64,000 nt of DNA, taken from positions 372,001 through 436,000 of the forward strand of contig CAVUKI010000009.1 of NCBI GenBank assembly GCA_963741995.1, read 5' to 3'. Source of the stretch: Bog-473 sp963741995 (GTDB lineage Bacteria > Actinomycetota > Acidimicrobiia > Acidimicrobiales > RAAP-2). The notes under the pieces were generated by a model. That model had not been told where the DNA came from, did not search any database, and saw only the letters and a list, made by a program, of their open reading frames with translations. The translations under genes were made by a program, and so were the position numbers. Shown one piece after another: positions 21,762-31,135 of this stretch. Within the stretch, counting starts at the first letter, position 1. Each line of letters starts with the position of its first letter.

Positions 21762-22626
21762 GTCCTGCGCGGATAATGTAACGGGGCTCAAGTCAAGAGC
21801 CGAAGCCGCGGATTTCCGTCATTAGACGGGAGTGGTAGGGGAGCGTCGATCTCGCAGAGAAGCGGCGGTGTGAACCGTCGTGGAGCGTGGTCGAGTGCGA
21901 ATGCTGGTATGAGTAGCGAGAGAGGAGTGAGAAACTCCTCCGCCGTAAGCCCAAGGGTTCCTGGGGAAGGCTAATCCTCCCAGGGTAAGTCGGGAGCTAA
22001 GGCGAGGCCGAGAGGCGTAGTCGATGCACAACTGGTTGATATTCCAGTACTACCGTGTCCGCGCCCATTCCAAGCCAGGGGTACTAAGGGGATGACCTTC
22101 GGGTCGAGCCGACAAACCTTGGGGCGGACAGCAAAGGAGCGACACAGGAAGATAGGTGAGCCCAGGCGTTGGTTGTCCTGGGGTAAGCGTGTAGGGAGGG
22201 ATCTAGGTAAATCCGGATCCTGTAAATCCTGAGACGCGATGCCGAGCCATTCCAGGCGAAGTCACTGATTCTATGCTGTCTAGAAAAACTTCTAGCGAGC
22301 TGACACGGTACCCGTACCCCAAACCAACACAGGTGGGCGGGTAGAGAATACCAAGGCGATCGGGAGAACTGTGGTTAAGGAACTCGGCAAAATTCCTCCG
22401 TAACTTCGGGAGAAGGAGGGCCTCGATAGGGTGAAGGACTTCGCGTCCTGATGCCTGAGGGGGCCGCAGAGAATTGGGGAAAGCGACTGTTTACTAAAAA
22501 CACAGGAGCGTGCGAAGTCGTAAGACGATGTATACGCTCTGACGCCTGCCCGGTGCCGGAAGGTTACGGGGAAGGGTTAGTCTTCGGACGAAGCTCTGAA
22601 CCTAAGCCCCGGTAAACGGCGGCCGT

Positions 22627-23360
22627 AAGCACAAGTTGCGGCTTCAGGGGAGTAATCCCTTGAAACAAACTCTGCTAAATGCTGGAAACTCCGAGTATCC
22701 GGCGGTACTCATCCATGTCACACCCATTTGTTTGGGTGCAGGCATGGGTAGTGAAAATCCGTCCGGTGCGGACAATCAGCAGGAAAGGCCCAGTTCCTCT
22801 AACTGGCTGGATCGGATCCCATATGACCTGGGCAACTGGGTCGCGGGATTCGTCGATGGTGAGGGAAGCTTCAACGTCCCAATCCGTCGAGAAGCGTGAC
22901 CGTGGACTTCCATGGCGCGTCTCGTTGTCGTTCAACGTGTCGCAGATCGGTGAAGAAGCACCTTTGCTTCTCCGTTCGGTCTTCGGCGTTGGCACGGTGC
23001 GAGGCCGCGGCGACGGTGTCTTCTACTTTCGAAGTCACCAAGCCAATCGATCTGAAAGAGCGGGTGTTCCCGTTCTTTGATCGGTTCGTACTGCGAGGTC
23101 CGAAGCAGGAAGATCTTCGGATCTTCCGGGCGATCACTGAACTTGTCCTGTCAGGCCGGCATCTTTCTGCCGCGGGCATCGAGGAGGCCCTCGTTTTGAG
23201 GGCTCCGATGAACCGAGGCGGCAAGCGTCGGCGGAGCGATGACGAAATCATCGCGACGTTGAGGAGTTGGGAATCCTCAGAGGCCATATGCAGAGCTCCC
23301 TCTATGAAGCAGAGGGATGAAGATATGGTCCACACCTCATGGCGACATGGGGACCAAGTG
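22627..23360 (+). mobile_element. Group I intron 1 in 23S rRNA, after U1911, with endonuclease gene
   Basis: 734-base insertion in helix 69. The preceding exon ends GGCCGU and the intron ends in G at 23360. The guide GCGGCT at 22638-22643 pairs with GGCCGU, with U.G at the splice site. AGTT directly before it (22634-22637) is complementary to the first four bases of the next exon (AACT), giving P10. A core resembling P3-P7 (CCGAGTATCC, GGTACTCAT, GACAATCAGCAGGAAA) and the 3' element GAAGATATGGTCC are present. The core is closely similar to intron 2, and a LAGLIDADG gene occupies the peripheral loop. Confidence 0.9.
22744..23326 (+). pseudogene. LAGLIDADG homing endonuclease of intron 1, frameshifted
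   Basis: Single-motif LAGLIDADG endonuclease that would cut intronless 23S genes. The motif WVAGFVDGEGSFNVP is in frame 1, followed by LPWRVSLSFNVSQIGEEAPL and VFGVGTVRGRGDGVFYF in frame 2, then FEVTKPIDLKERVFPFFDRF, LFRAIT-like DLRIFRAITELVLSGRHLS and the terminal MNRGGKRRR in frame 3. Extra bases near 22885 and 23028 account for both shifts. The start within the intron core (ATG 22744) is a guess; the end is approximate because the last frame runs into the exon. It may be a true decayed gene or intact in the cell, since similar single-base errors affect housekeeping genes here. Confidence 0.8.
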
Positions 23361-23372
23361 AACTATAACGGT
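23361..23372 (+). rRNA. 12-nt 23S micro-exon (helix 69)
   Basis: AACTATAACGGT corresponds to A1912-U1923 in E. coli numbering. It is the only 23S sequence between introns 1 and 2. Its first four bases fit the P10 guide of intron 1; its last six (AACGGU) fit the P1 guide of intron 2 (GCTGTT, 23386-23391). Confidence 0.88.
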
Positions 23373-23718
23373 TAGTTAATACCTGGCTGTTGTAAAACTC
23401 CACTGTATGCTGGGACATCCGAGTATCCAGCGGTACTCATTCACGTCATTCATGCCCTTTTTTGGGTGTCGATGTGGATAGTGAAAATCCGTCTGGTGCG
23501 GACAATCAGCAGGAAACTGCGCATTGCAGGATCCTCAGAGACTGTACGTGGGGCCCCCTTTCCGACATCAGGATCCAGTTCCCAATTGGGTCCGTTGGAG
23601 AGGGACGAAGATACAGTCCGACCCTCATGGCGACATGAGGAGCTAGGCAGAAATGACCTAGCCGCTCGAACGCTTCAAAGCGCAATGGCAGCGAAGCTTT
23701 TGAGTAGTAACAAATGTG
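23373..23718 (+). mobile_element. Group I intron 2 in 23S rRNA, after U1923, no ORF
   Basis: 346-base insertion. The micro-exon ends in U, the intron ends in G at 23718, and CCTAAGGTAGCG resumes directly. The guide GCTGTT at 23386-23391 pairs with AACGGU (one U.G at the splice site and one internal G.U). The core (CCGAGTATCC, GCGGTACTCATTCA, ATAGTGAAAATCCGTC, GCGGACAATCAGCAGGAAA) is nearly the same as in intron 1, as is the 3' region (GAAGATACAGTCC, CTCATGGCGACATGAGG). The endonuclease is missing; a short stem occupies its place. This looks like a sister copy of intron 1. Confidence 0.88.
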
Positions 23719-23773
<55 letters not shown>

Positions 23774-24031
23774 CGACTTTCCTACTGTCTCAACCACAGA
23801 CCCGGCGAAATTGAAGTACGAGTAAAGATGCTCGTTAGCTGCATCAGGACGGAAAGACCCCGTGGACCTTTACTATAGCTTGATGTTGAGTTTTGGTACT
23901 ATTTGTGTAGGATAGGTGGGAGACTTTGAAGCATTGGCGCTAGCCAGTGTGGAGTCAACCTTGAAATACCACCCTTTTAGTGCCGGGACTCTAACCTCGG
24001 TCCGTGATCCGGATCAGGAACAGCGTCAGGT

Positions 24032-24063
<32 letters not shown>

Positions 24064-24282
24064 ATGTAACGGAGGCGCCCAAAGGTTCCCTCAGGCTGGT
24101 TGGCAATCAGCTGTCGAGTGCAATGGCAAAAGGGAGCTTGACTGCGAGACCTACAAGTCGAGCAGGTGCGAAAGCAGGGCATAGTGATCCAGCGGTTGCT
24201 TATGGAAGCGCCGTTGCTCAACGGATAAAAGGTACCCCGGGGATAACAGGCTCATCTTCCCCAAGAGTCCATATCGACGGGA

Positions 24283-24328
<46 letters not shown>

Positions 24329-24329
24329 C

Positions 24330-24365
<36 letters not shown>

Positions 24366-24388
24366 TACGCGAGCTGGGTTTAGAACGT

Positions 24389-25128
24389 AGATCACACTGC
24401 GTCTCCAGGGAGTAATCCCTGGATGTTTTACTGGCTCATATCGGTGAAACCCTGAATGAAACAACCGAACGTTATGTTCAGGGCAATACCGAGGGAAGGC
24501 CAACACAATGGATGTGTCTGAAGCGTCCTATGTTGCAGGATTTCTGGATGGCGATGGAAGTATCCACTTCCAACTCGTCAAGCAGAAGGAGTATCGGTTC
24601 GGCTATTACATCCGGGCCACTATCTCCTTCTCGCAGTCCACAACTGCTCGGCACGGTCTGGAGAGCATCCAGTCCCTGCTCGGCGGCGGTGGTTACCTGC
24701 GAGATCGAGGGACCGGCATGAGTGATCTGGTGATCACGAGCCGGCCCGCACTTCTGCAGATTCTCCAGGAGGTCGAGCCCTACGTGATCTTCAAGCGAGA
24801 GCACGTCGGGCGAGCTCTTTCGATTCTTGCTCAGTTAGACCGAGTCAAGGATCCGAAAGTGTTCCTGCACCTAGCACGCCAAGTAGATGCATTTGCAACC
24901 CTAAACTATTCGAAAACGAAGCGGATATCCGCCGTAGATGTTGAGCGACATCTACGTAGCATGGGCGTGTTGTGCCCCTGTAACGACTTCTTCGCCAGCA
25001 ACAGCGAAGAGATGGCTTCTTCAGGCTGATACCTCAGCCCGTGGACCCCCACGGAAGCCATAACACGCCAGCCCCTAGAAATAGGGTGGAGGTATAGTCT
25101 ATGCCCGCAGTAATGCGGGATTCACATG
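24389..25128 (+). mobile_element. Group I intron 3 in 23S rRNA, after U2593
   Basis: 740-base insertion. The exon ends TTTAGAACGT, the intron ends in G at 25128, and CGTGAGACAGTTCGG resumes. The probable guide GCGTCT at 24399-24404 pairs with AGAACGU with one mismatch. It is followed by a P2-like hairpin (CCAGGGAGTAATCCCTGG) almost identical to one in intron 1. The 3' element GAGGTATAGTCTATG is typical of group I introns. U2593 is the insertion site of the Chlamydomonas chloroplast 23S intron. The core otherwise differs from introns 1 and 2, so it is a separate lineage. Confidence 0.88.
24508..25029 (+). CDS. I-CreI-like LAGLIDADG homing endonuclease in intron 3
   Basis: Intact 173-residue single-motif LAGLIDADG endonuclease, which would act as a homodimer cutting the intronless 23S site. 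The motif YVAGFLDGDGSIHFQLV is at about 8-24. Downstream similarity to I-CreI is direct: GGYLRDRGTGMSDLVITSRP against the I-CreI YVRDRGSVSDY region, and VDAFATLNYSKTKRISAVDV against its VDQIAALNDSKTRKTTSETV region. It also sits at the same rRNA position as I-CreI. GAGGGAAGGCC lies upstream of the ATG. Unlike the intron 1 gene it has no frameshift, so it is presumably active. Confidence 0.9.
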   Translation: MDVSEASYVAGFLDGDGSIHFQLVKQKEYRFGYYIRATISFSQSTTARHGLESIQSLLGGGGYLRDRGTGMSDLVITSRPALLQILQEVEPYVIFKREHVGRALSILAQLDRVKDPKVFLHLARQVDAFATLNYSKTKRISAVDVERHLRSMGVLCPCNDFFASNSEEMASSG

Positions 25129-25442
25129 CGTGAGACAGTTCGGTCCCTATCCGATGCAGCCGTAGGAGATTTGAGAAAGGCTGTCCCTAGTACGAGAGGA
25201 CCGGGACGGACGTAGCTCTCGTGTGCCAGTTGTCCTGCCAAGGGCACGGCTGGTTTGCGACCTACGGGTGGGATAAGCGCTGAAAGCATCTAAGTGCGAA
25301 GCCCGTTTCGAGATGAAATCTCCCACAGGGTTAACCTGGTAAGGCCCGTGGCTAGACGACCACGTTGATAGGCCGGAGGTGTAAGTGCAGCAATGCATTC
25401 AGCCGACCGGTACTAATCGGCCGAGGGCTTGGAGACCTACTC

Positions 25443-25461
25443 GCTCGTGCTCGCTTTGGAA
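25443..25461 (+). other. 23S processing stem, right arm
   Basis: GCTCGTGCTCGCTTTGGAA is the exact complement of 20482-20500; see the left arm. Confidence 0.8.
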
Positions 25462-25541
25462 CGCTCAGGGGCTGCGGAAACGCAGCCTCAAGCGTGGCCC
25501 TGCCCGTAGATCGGGTGGATGTGCCCCGCTGAGTGCAAGAT

Positions 25542-25660
25542 TTCCGGTGGCCATGGCGGCGGGGAAACACCCGTTCCCATTCCGAACACGGCAGTTAAGC
25601 CCGCCCGCGCCGATGGTACTTGGGGGGAGGCCCCCTGGGAGAGTAGGTCGCCGCCGGGAT
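25542..25660 (+). rRNA. rrf: 5S ribosomal RNA
   Basis: About 119 bases with the conserved CCGTTCCCATTCCGAACACGG loop, GCGCCGATGGTACTTGGGG and GAGAGTAGGTCGCCGCC. The 5' CCGGTGGC arm pairs with the 3' GCCGCCGG arm. It lies about 107 bases after 23S, as expected in a 16S-23S-5S operon. Confidence 0.95.
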
Positions 25661-25664
25661 TTCT

Positions 25665-25707
25665 CAACGAGATCCCCTCTGAGCTCAGGCTCGAGGGGAT
25701 CTCGTTG
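25665..25707 (+). terminator. rrn terminator
   Basis: A perfect 15-base-pair stem (CAACGAGATCCCCTC at 25665-25679, complement at 25693-25707) with a 13-base loop, directly after 5S. The T-run is weak (CTTCAC). Confidence 0.8.
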
Positions 25708-26195
25708 CTTCACAAGGTCGCCTTCCCGCGCAGGCGGCGTTGCCGTCTCTGCTTCGTCGTGACCGGGGCCGGGCAGGAGGAACTCAACAGAGCCCTCTTG
25801 GTGGGGCACTTCCACATCAGGGTCGGCGGCCTGATGGTCTTCGTCGTCCGGTGGGCTGGGTCCACTTCATCTGGTCGCTCCCACCATGACGTCGAGGAAC
25901 TGCTCAACCGGCTGCTCACCTTCGTCCAGATCGTCGGCGTGCTGATCCTTGGCGGGCCGCCAGGGAGGTCGAGGGACGATCAACTGAAGTTGGCTGATTT
26001 GACCTGATTAGACAGGTTTTCCCGCCACGCACGCGTTGGTATCAAAGACGAGGCCGACCCTCTCTCATACGGCTGGAAGGGTCATTTCGGTACGGTGCGT
26101 CTGTCTCCTCGGGGTCCGGCGCGGCGGTGCCAGGACGAACACGACCGCGGCGGCACACGGTCGAATCTCCGGAGCCGCAGAGGAGCGCCAAGGAG
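25708..26195 (+). other. Region without a recognisable gene
   Basis: About 490 bases between the rrn terminator and the PQQ-like protein gene. Open frames exist on both strands, but none has a family resemblance, a good ribosome binding site or consistent codon use. Nothing else recognised. Confidence 0.5.
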
Positions 26196-29100
26196 ATGCA
26201 GGTGTCTGAACGGGCAAGGATAGGTCCGACGAGCAGAGGGGTCAGGAGCTCGGACAGGCGCGGCCGGGTCAGCTTGGTCGTCGTGGCTTGGCTGGCGGCG
26301 CTCTTGGTACCGCTGGCCACGGCCGGCGTGGTACTCACTCCGGGCTCCGCGAGCGCCGCAGGCACGGACTGGACGGCCTACCTGAACGGTCCCAGCCACA
26401 GCTCGTACAACCCGGCGGCCACCTCCATCACGGTGCCCGGGATCCAGGCCGGCAACCTCCAGCCGGTGTGGCGCTGGTCGACCCCCCCTTCTCCGAACGC
26501 CGGCGAGCCGGTCATCATGGCAACCCCGGTGGTGTCGAACGGGGTGTTCTACGTCGGTGTCGGCGACGGGATCTTCTACGCAGTGAGCGAGGCCACCCAG
26601 CAGATCCTGTGGTCGGACAACCTGGGGCTGCGCACACCGGCGCCCGGTGGGGGCTGCGGGACGGCGGCCCAGGGCTTCTACTCCACGGCCACGATCGCCC
26701 CCAACCCCTCGAACGGGGTCGAGACGGTCTACGTGAACTCCCAAGACGGCAATCTCTACGCCTTGGACGCCGCCACCGGGGCTGTCGAATGGAAGTCTGT
26801 GGTCGACACACCCTCTTCGATGGTCGACGACTATTTCGCCTGGTCGTCGCCCACCGTGGCCAACGGCAACGTCTACCTCGGAATCGCGTCGTGGTGTGAC
26901 CTGCCCCTCGTCGCCGCCGGCGTCGTCGGTTTCAATCAGTCGACGGGGGCACAGATCGGGAAGTGGAACTCCCTCCCCCCGGGCGACCTCGGCGCGAGCG
27001 TCTGGGGCACCGTCGGGGTGCTCCCCGACGGTGACGTCATCGCCACCACCGGAAACGCCTTTGGCTCGTTCGAAGACCAGCCGCTGTACAACGAGTCGAT
27101 CGTGCGCCTCAGCGGTTCCAGCCTGGCGCTGGAAGACGCGTGGCAAGTTCCCGAGTCGCAGCGGGTCGACGACGGTGACTTCGGGTCGTCGCCCACCTTC
27201 TTCCCCGGCACCATCGGCGGGGTCTCGACCCCGCTCGTTGGCGCGTGCAACAAGGACGGCATCTACTACACGCTGAACCCCTCCGACCTGGCCGCCGGAC
27301 CGGTCTGGCAACACACGATGTCCGAAGGCGGGGGAGGGGACGAGTGTGACGCGGCGGCCATCTGGGATGGCTCAAACCTCATCGAAGCCGGCGGAGCGCC
27401 GACCACCATCAACGGCACGTTGTACTCGGGTTCGGTCCAAGACCTCAACCCCTCGACCGGGCAGCCGATCTGGCAGACCGGGCTCCCCGGCCCGCCGATC
27501 GGCTCGTGCTCCGAGGACGGCGCAGGGGTCGTGGCCTGCGGGGTCTACACCGGGGATACCCCCCAGGACATGGGTTTTTACCTCCTCAACGCGAGTAACG
27601 GCCAGATCATTGAGCACATCGCCACCCCCGGGTCCTTCCTCTTCGCGCAACCCGTGTTCGACAACAACGACCTGATCGTGGCCGGCCGGGACGGCATCGG
27701 CGTGACCGCGTACGAGATGACTACCCCCGGAGCCCCGATCACGACGGTGAGCCCGAGCACCATCACGGCCGGCGCGCCGAGCACCGTCACGTTGAACGGC
27801 TCGGGGTTCCAGAGCGGGGCGAAGGTCTTCGTCTCCGGCACGCTGGTCGGCGGACAGCACAACGCCACCGTGAAGTCCTCCACGAGCCTCACCTTCACCG
27901 TGAACCCAGGGGTCCCGGCGTTGGGAGGACCGAGAGACATCACGGTCGTGGAACCCGGTTCGCCGACCGTGACCAGCGTCTGTACGTCCTGCCTCAACAT
28001 CCAATCGAAGCTCCGCATCACCGCCACCTCCCCGCTGCCACAAGGCACCCAGGGGCAGCTCTACAGCGGGTCAATCGGGATCACCGGAGGGGTCTCTCCG
28101 TACAAGGTGTCCATCACCTCGGGGCAACTCCCCGGAGGCATGTCCCTGGACCAGAACGGCAACCTCACCGCGAATGACCTCACCTCCGCGGGAACCTTCA
28201 CCTTCACCGTCCAGGTGACCGACAGCTCCACTCCCACGCCCGAGGTGGCCACCGAGACCTTTACGTTGGACGTCGCCGCCGCCGCCGAACCACAGACGAT
28301 CACCTTCACCTCGTCCAATCCCTCACCGGTCACGGTCGGTGCACCGAACTACACACCCGTGGCCACGGCGTCGTCAGGGCTGCCCGTCACCATCTCGCTC
28401 GACCCATCGAGCACTGGCTGCACCCTGGCCAGCGGAGTCGTGAGCTTCCCCGCCGCGGGGACCTGCGTGATCGACGCCAACCAGGCCGGGAACTCCACCT
28501 GGGCGGCTGCGCCGCAGGTCCAGCTTGTGATCACCATAAGCGCGGGCCCCAATACGATGACCGTCTCTCCGACCTCGGTGAGTTCGGGGTCGACGGGCAA
28601 CACTCTGACCTTCACGTACTCCGCTGCCACCGGAGGGCTCAGTGGTGGTGAACTGAAGCTGGCCGTGCCGACAGCATGGAAGGATGCTCCCGCGACCACT
28701 CCCACGCTTGCCGGATACACCACCACCACCTGTGGAACGCTCAGCCTTTCTGGTCGGACCATCGTCATCACGGGCGTGAAGCTCCCAGCCGGGCAGACCT
28801 GCACCGTCACCTACGGGTCGAGGGCAGGCGGAGGAAAGGGCGCGGTCGCCCCGACGGCCACGGGCCCATACACCGTCACGGCTTCCGAGGCCTCGACGTC
28901 TTCGGGCACGCCCACGCCGCTCGCGAGCTCGCCAGTGGTCACCGTGACCGCCGCCAACGGGTCTGGAACCGCGACCGTTTCGCCGTCCACCGTGGCTGTC
29001 GGGTCCGGTGTCGGGTCGCCAGCCGTCACCTTCACCTTCACCTACACCGCCCCCGCCGGGGGTCTTGGTGGCGGTGAGGTCGAGGTGGCCGTGCCCACTG

Positions 29101-29381
29101 CTCTGTGGCCGGATGCTCCCTCCACCCTGCCGAGTGCTGCCGGATACGTCACCTCGACCTGCGGAACCGTGAGCCTCGCAGGGAGGACCATCGTGACCAC
29201 CGGAGTGACGCTCGCCGCGGGGCGGACCTGCACGATCACCTACGGCTCGATGGCAGGCGGCGGCCCTGGCGCGAGCGCTCCTGAGATCACCGGCACCTAC
29301 ACCTTCACGGCCTCCGAGGCCTCGACGCCTTCGGGTACGCCTACCACTCTGGCGACTTCACCCGTGGTCACCGTCAACTGA
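26196..29381 (+). CDS. Secreted PQQ-like beta-propeller protein with IPT/TIG and C-terminal tandem repeats
   Basis: Large predicted extracellular protein of about 1061 residues. An N-terminal signal peptide (VSLVVVAWLAALLVPLATAG, then SASAAG) is followed by a PQQ-like propeller (about 60-510; blades such as VYVNSQDGNLYALDAATGAV and TLYSGSVQDLNPSTGQPIWQ). Next come an IPT/TIG-like domain (TVSPSTITAGAPSTVTLNGS), a putative-Ig cadherin-like domain (about 620-690) and two tandem copies of a roughly 135-residue domain (from about 790 and about 930). Each copy carries TFTYxAxxGGLxGGE, AGYxTxTCGTxSLxGRTIV and a TASEAST block. No catalytic residues of quinone dehydrogenases are apparent, so a structural or adhesive role is more likely. 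AGGAG overlaps ATG 26196, so GTG 26202 may be the true start. Confidence 0.75.
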   Translation: MQVSERARIGPTSRGVRSSDRRGRVSLVVVAWLAALLVPLATAGVVLTPGSASAAGTDWTAYLNGPSHSSYNPAATSITVPGIQAGNLQPVWRWSTPPSPNAGEPVIMATPVVSNGVFYVGVGDGIFYAVSEATQQILWSDNLGLRTPAPGGGCGTAAQGFYSTATIAPNPSNGVETVYVNSQDGNLYALDAATGAVEWKSVVDTPSSMVDDYFAWSSPTVANGNVYLGIASWCDLPLVAAGVVGFNQSTGAQIGKWNSLPPGDLGASVWGTVGVLPDGDVIATTGNAFGSFEDQPLYNESIVRLSGSSLALEDAWQVPESQRVDDGDFGSSPTFFPGTIGGVSTPLVGACNKDGIYYTLNPSDLAAGPVWQHTMSEGGGGDECDAAAIWDGSNLIEAGGAPTTINGTLYSGSVQDLNPSTGQPIWQTGLPGPPIGSCSEDGAGVVACGVYTGDTPQDMGFYLLNASNGQIIEHIATPGSFLFAQPVFDNNDLIVAGRDGIGVTAYEMTTPGAPITTVSPSTITAGAPSTVTLNGSGFQSGAKVFVSGTLVGGQHNATVKSSTSLTFTVNPGVPALGGPRDITVVEPGSPTVTSVCTSCLNIQSKLRITATSPLPQGTQGQLYSGSIGITGGVSPYKVSITSGQLPGGMSLDQNGNLTANDLTSAGTFTFTVQVTDSSTPTPEVATETFTLDVAAAAEPQTITFTSSNPSPVTVGAPNYTPVATASSGLPVTISLDPSSTGCTLASGVVSFPAAGTCVIDANQAGNSTWAAAPQVQLVITISAGPNTMTVSPTSVSSGSTGNTLTFTYSAATGGLSGGELKLAVPTAWKDAPATTPTLAGYTTTTCGTLSLSGRTIVITGVKLPAGQTCTVTYGSRAGGGKGAVAPTATGPYTVTASEASTSSGTPTPLASSPVVTVTAANGSGTATVSPSTVAVGSGVGSPAVTFTFTYTAPAGGLGGGEVEVAVPTALWPDAPSTLPSAAGYVTSTCGTVSLAGRTIVTTGVTLAAGRTCTITYGSMAGGGPGASAPEITGTYTFTASEASTPSGTPTTLATSPVVTVN

Positions 29382-29393
29382 CTCGGCCGACGG

Positions 29394-29411
29394 AGAATCC
29401 TCGAGGATTCT
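29394..29411. repeat. 18-bp perfect palindrome
   Basis: AGAATCCTCGAGGATTCT just after the stop of the propeller gene. It is too short and lacks a loop and T-run for a confident terminator; it could be a protein-binding site or a weak hairpin. Confidence 0.35.
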
Positions 29412-29605
29412 TGTGGCAGCGAGCATCTTGATCGAGTGGTTTCGCTGCCCTGCATGAGAACGACCTCCCCTTGCGGAGAGGTCCGACGAAAGCCATGATT
29501 CGCCGTGTCGGGGCGGTGAGGACTTCTCCCGACCCAATTCCGTGACAAATGAGCGGCCATTTGCATAACTGCCACTCACGTACAGCCGATGACCAGGAGG
29601 TTGGC

Positions 29606-30814
29606 ATGGAACGGCTGAGGGAGGCGGATATGGCAAGCGTGAGGCACGGCCACCAGCGGCTGTCGACGCTGGTGAGGGCCGTTGTGGCGACCCCACGGCC
29701 CGCGTCTCGCCGCGAGGACGTCCGCATCGGGCTCCTCGCCTTCGTACTGCTGGCGCTGAGCCTGGCGATGCCCCAGTACGCCCAGGCCGTCACGCCTCCT
29801 CCGACGGTCACGGCCACGATCGGAACTCCTTCGGTGGTTTCCGTCCCATCGACGGTGCTCAATCCCAAACACCAGCCCAACGATTCGCTGGACGTGATCC
29901 CGGCGGGCAATTACGACTCGACTTCGCTCAACGACGCGACGGGTGCAACCGGGCCCTGGATGGTCTACTGGCCGACGGGAACGAGCTCAGTGGCGGTCAG
30001 TTCTACGCCGTTCCCCGGCCCCAACGAGACCACGAACGACAGCGGCCCTCTGATCCCTTCCGACTTCACGTGGGACAACGGCGGTGGGTGGGTCAATTCA
30101 GTCTTTCGGGTCGGCGGCACGTTGGTCGCGTTCTTCCATGCCGAGCATCATTACGGCTGCACCGATTCGCCGCCTCAGCTCTGCCCTTACGCCACGTTGA
30201 ACGGCAAAGGTGACTTCTGGGCGTCAGGGGGCGTCGCCTATTCGAGCGACAACGGGCACACCTGGGGCCCGGCCGCACAGTTCCTGACCTCGGCTGAGCC
30301 GCAGCCGGTCACCCCCACCCTCGGAGGTGTCAATTTCCAGGACGTGGTGTGGAACTTCCAGACCCGTCAGTGGGTGGCCTTCTACGGATGTCACGGTGGC
30401 TTTTCCTGTGAGGCAGTCTCATCGGACCCCCTGGGACGACCTGGGACGTGGTTCAACTACGTGAACGGCTCGTTTAGCCAGCCTGCCCTCGGCAGTGACG
30501 GAACTCCGTTGCCCGGCTTCACCCACATTGGAGGTGTCCTGTACTCCGTCCAGTACGACGCGAGCCTGGGCGTCTGGATCGGGTGGGGACGCACGGCGAA
30601 GACTGGGGGCGTCTACGACACCGCGAGCAGCGACCTCGTCAACTGGAGCACCCCTCAGCAGGTATTCAACGGCCCGCTTACGATGTACCCGATAATGGTG
30701 GGCAGCGAGGGAACCCAGGTGGTAGGTGCCACTGGGCTGCTGTACTACGTGACCGGGGCCGAGCAGGGCACGCCGGTGTTGTGGTCGGCTCCCGTGTCAC
30801 TCGCCTTGGGCTGA
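29606..30814 (+). CDS. Secreted YWPTG/AEHHYGC protein, paralogue 1
   Basis: Unrecognised extracellular protein of 402 residues. The N-terminal region has a late hydrophobic signal (IGLLAFVLLALSLAMPQYAQ, cleavage near AQA-V). The mature part carries LNPKHQPNDSLDVIP, GPWMVYWPTGTSS, LVAFFHAEHHYGC, GKGDFWASGGVAYSSDNGHT (a BNR/Asp-box-like S-x-D-x-G-x-T-W turn) and ILYSVQYDASLGVWIGWGR. The sequence suggests a five-bladed propeller of the glycosidase/sialidase type, but this is inference. A second copy, anchored as a lipoprotein, lies at 39631-40869 at the other end of the glycan genes. Ribosome binding site AGGAGG at 29595-29600. Confidence 0.75.
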   Translation: MERLREADMASVRHGHQRLSTLVRAVVATPRPASRREDVRIGLLAFVLLALSLAMPQYAQAVTPPPTVTATIGTPSVVSVPSTVLNPKHQPNDSLDVIPAGNYDSTSLNDATGATGPWMVYWPTGTSSVAVSSTPFPGPNETTNDSGPLIPSDFTWDNGGGWVNSVFRVGGTLVAFFHAEHHYGCTDSPPQLCPYATLNGKGDFWASGGVAYSSDNGHTWGPAAQFLTSAEPQPVTPTLGGVNFQDVVWNFQTRQWVAFYGCHGGFSCEAVSSDPLGRPGTWFNYVNGSFSQPALGSDGTPLPGFTHIGGVLYSVQYDASLGVWIGWGRTAKTGGVYDTASSDLVNWSTPQQVFNGPLTMYPIMVGSEGTQVVGATGLLYYVTGAEQGTPVLWSAPVSLALG

Positions 30815-31135
30815 CCGAGTCGGCGCTCCCCGCGAGACGAGGAGACACCGGTGGGAACACCCGCACGGGTGGGGTTCGCCGCCCACGAGGAACCCGAGGA
30901 CAACATCATCGTCACTGGGCCCGGTTCACTCAGAAGCTCAGATGTGGCGACTTCACTTACCTCGGACGTGGCGACCACTCGCCAGGTGTGTGTGTCTGAA
31001 CATCGCCTGAACGAATCGGTCGCGGCTGCACGGCGGCAGAACCCGGTCGGGGTCGGGCGTTCGCTCGGGCCTCGGCAATAGGTTGGCCGACCCGGTTGTC
31101 CGCGGGTCCGTTGTCCGCGGGGTCGCCGACGCCAA
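30815..31135. other. Convergent intergenic region with short direct repeats
   Basis: 321 bases between paralogue 1 and the 3' end of the Wzc-like gene. It contains GTTGTCCGCGGG twice with a 15-base period (31095-31106, 31110-31121) and GATGTGGCGACT / GACGTGGCGACC near 30950-30980. No gene recognised. Confidence 0.4.

Noticed and set aside
25519..26007. Open frame of 162 codons after 5S rRNA
   Set aside because: It starts inside the 5S region and crosses the terminator, with no ribosome binding site or family match.
26196..29381. PQQ-dependent alcohol dehydrogenase
   Set aside because: The propeller resembles the PQQ fold, but no cysteine pair, metal-site residues or heme motif were seen, and Ig-like repeats follow.
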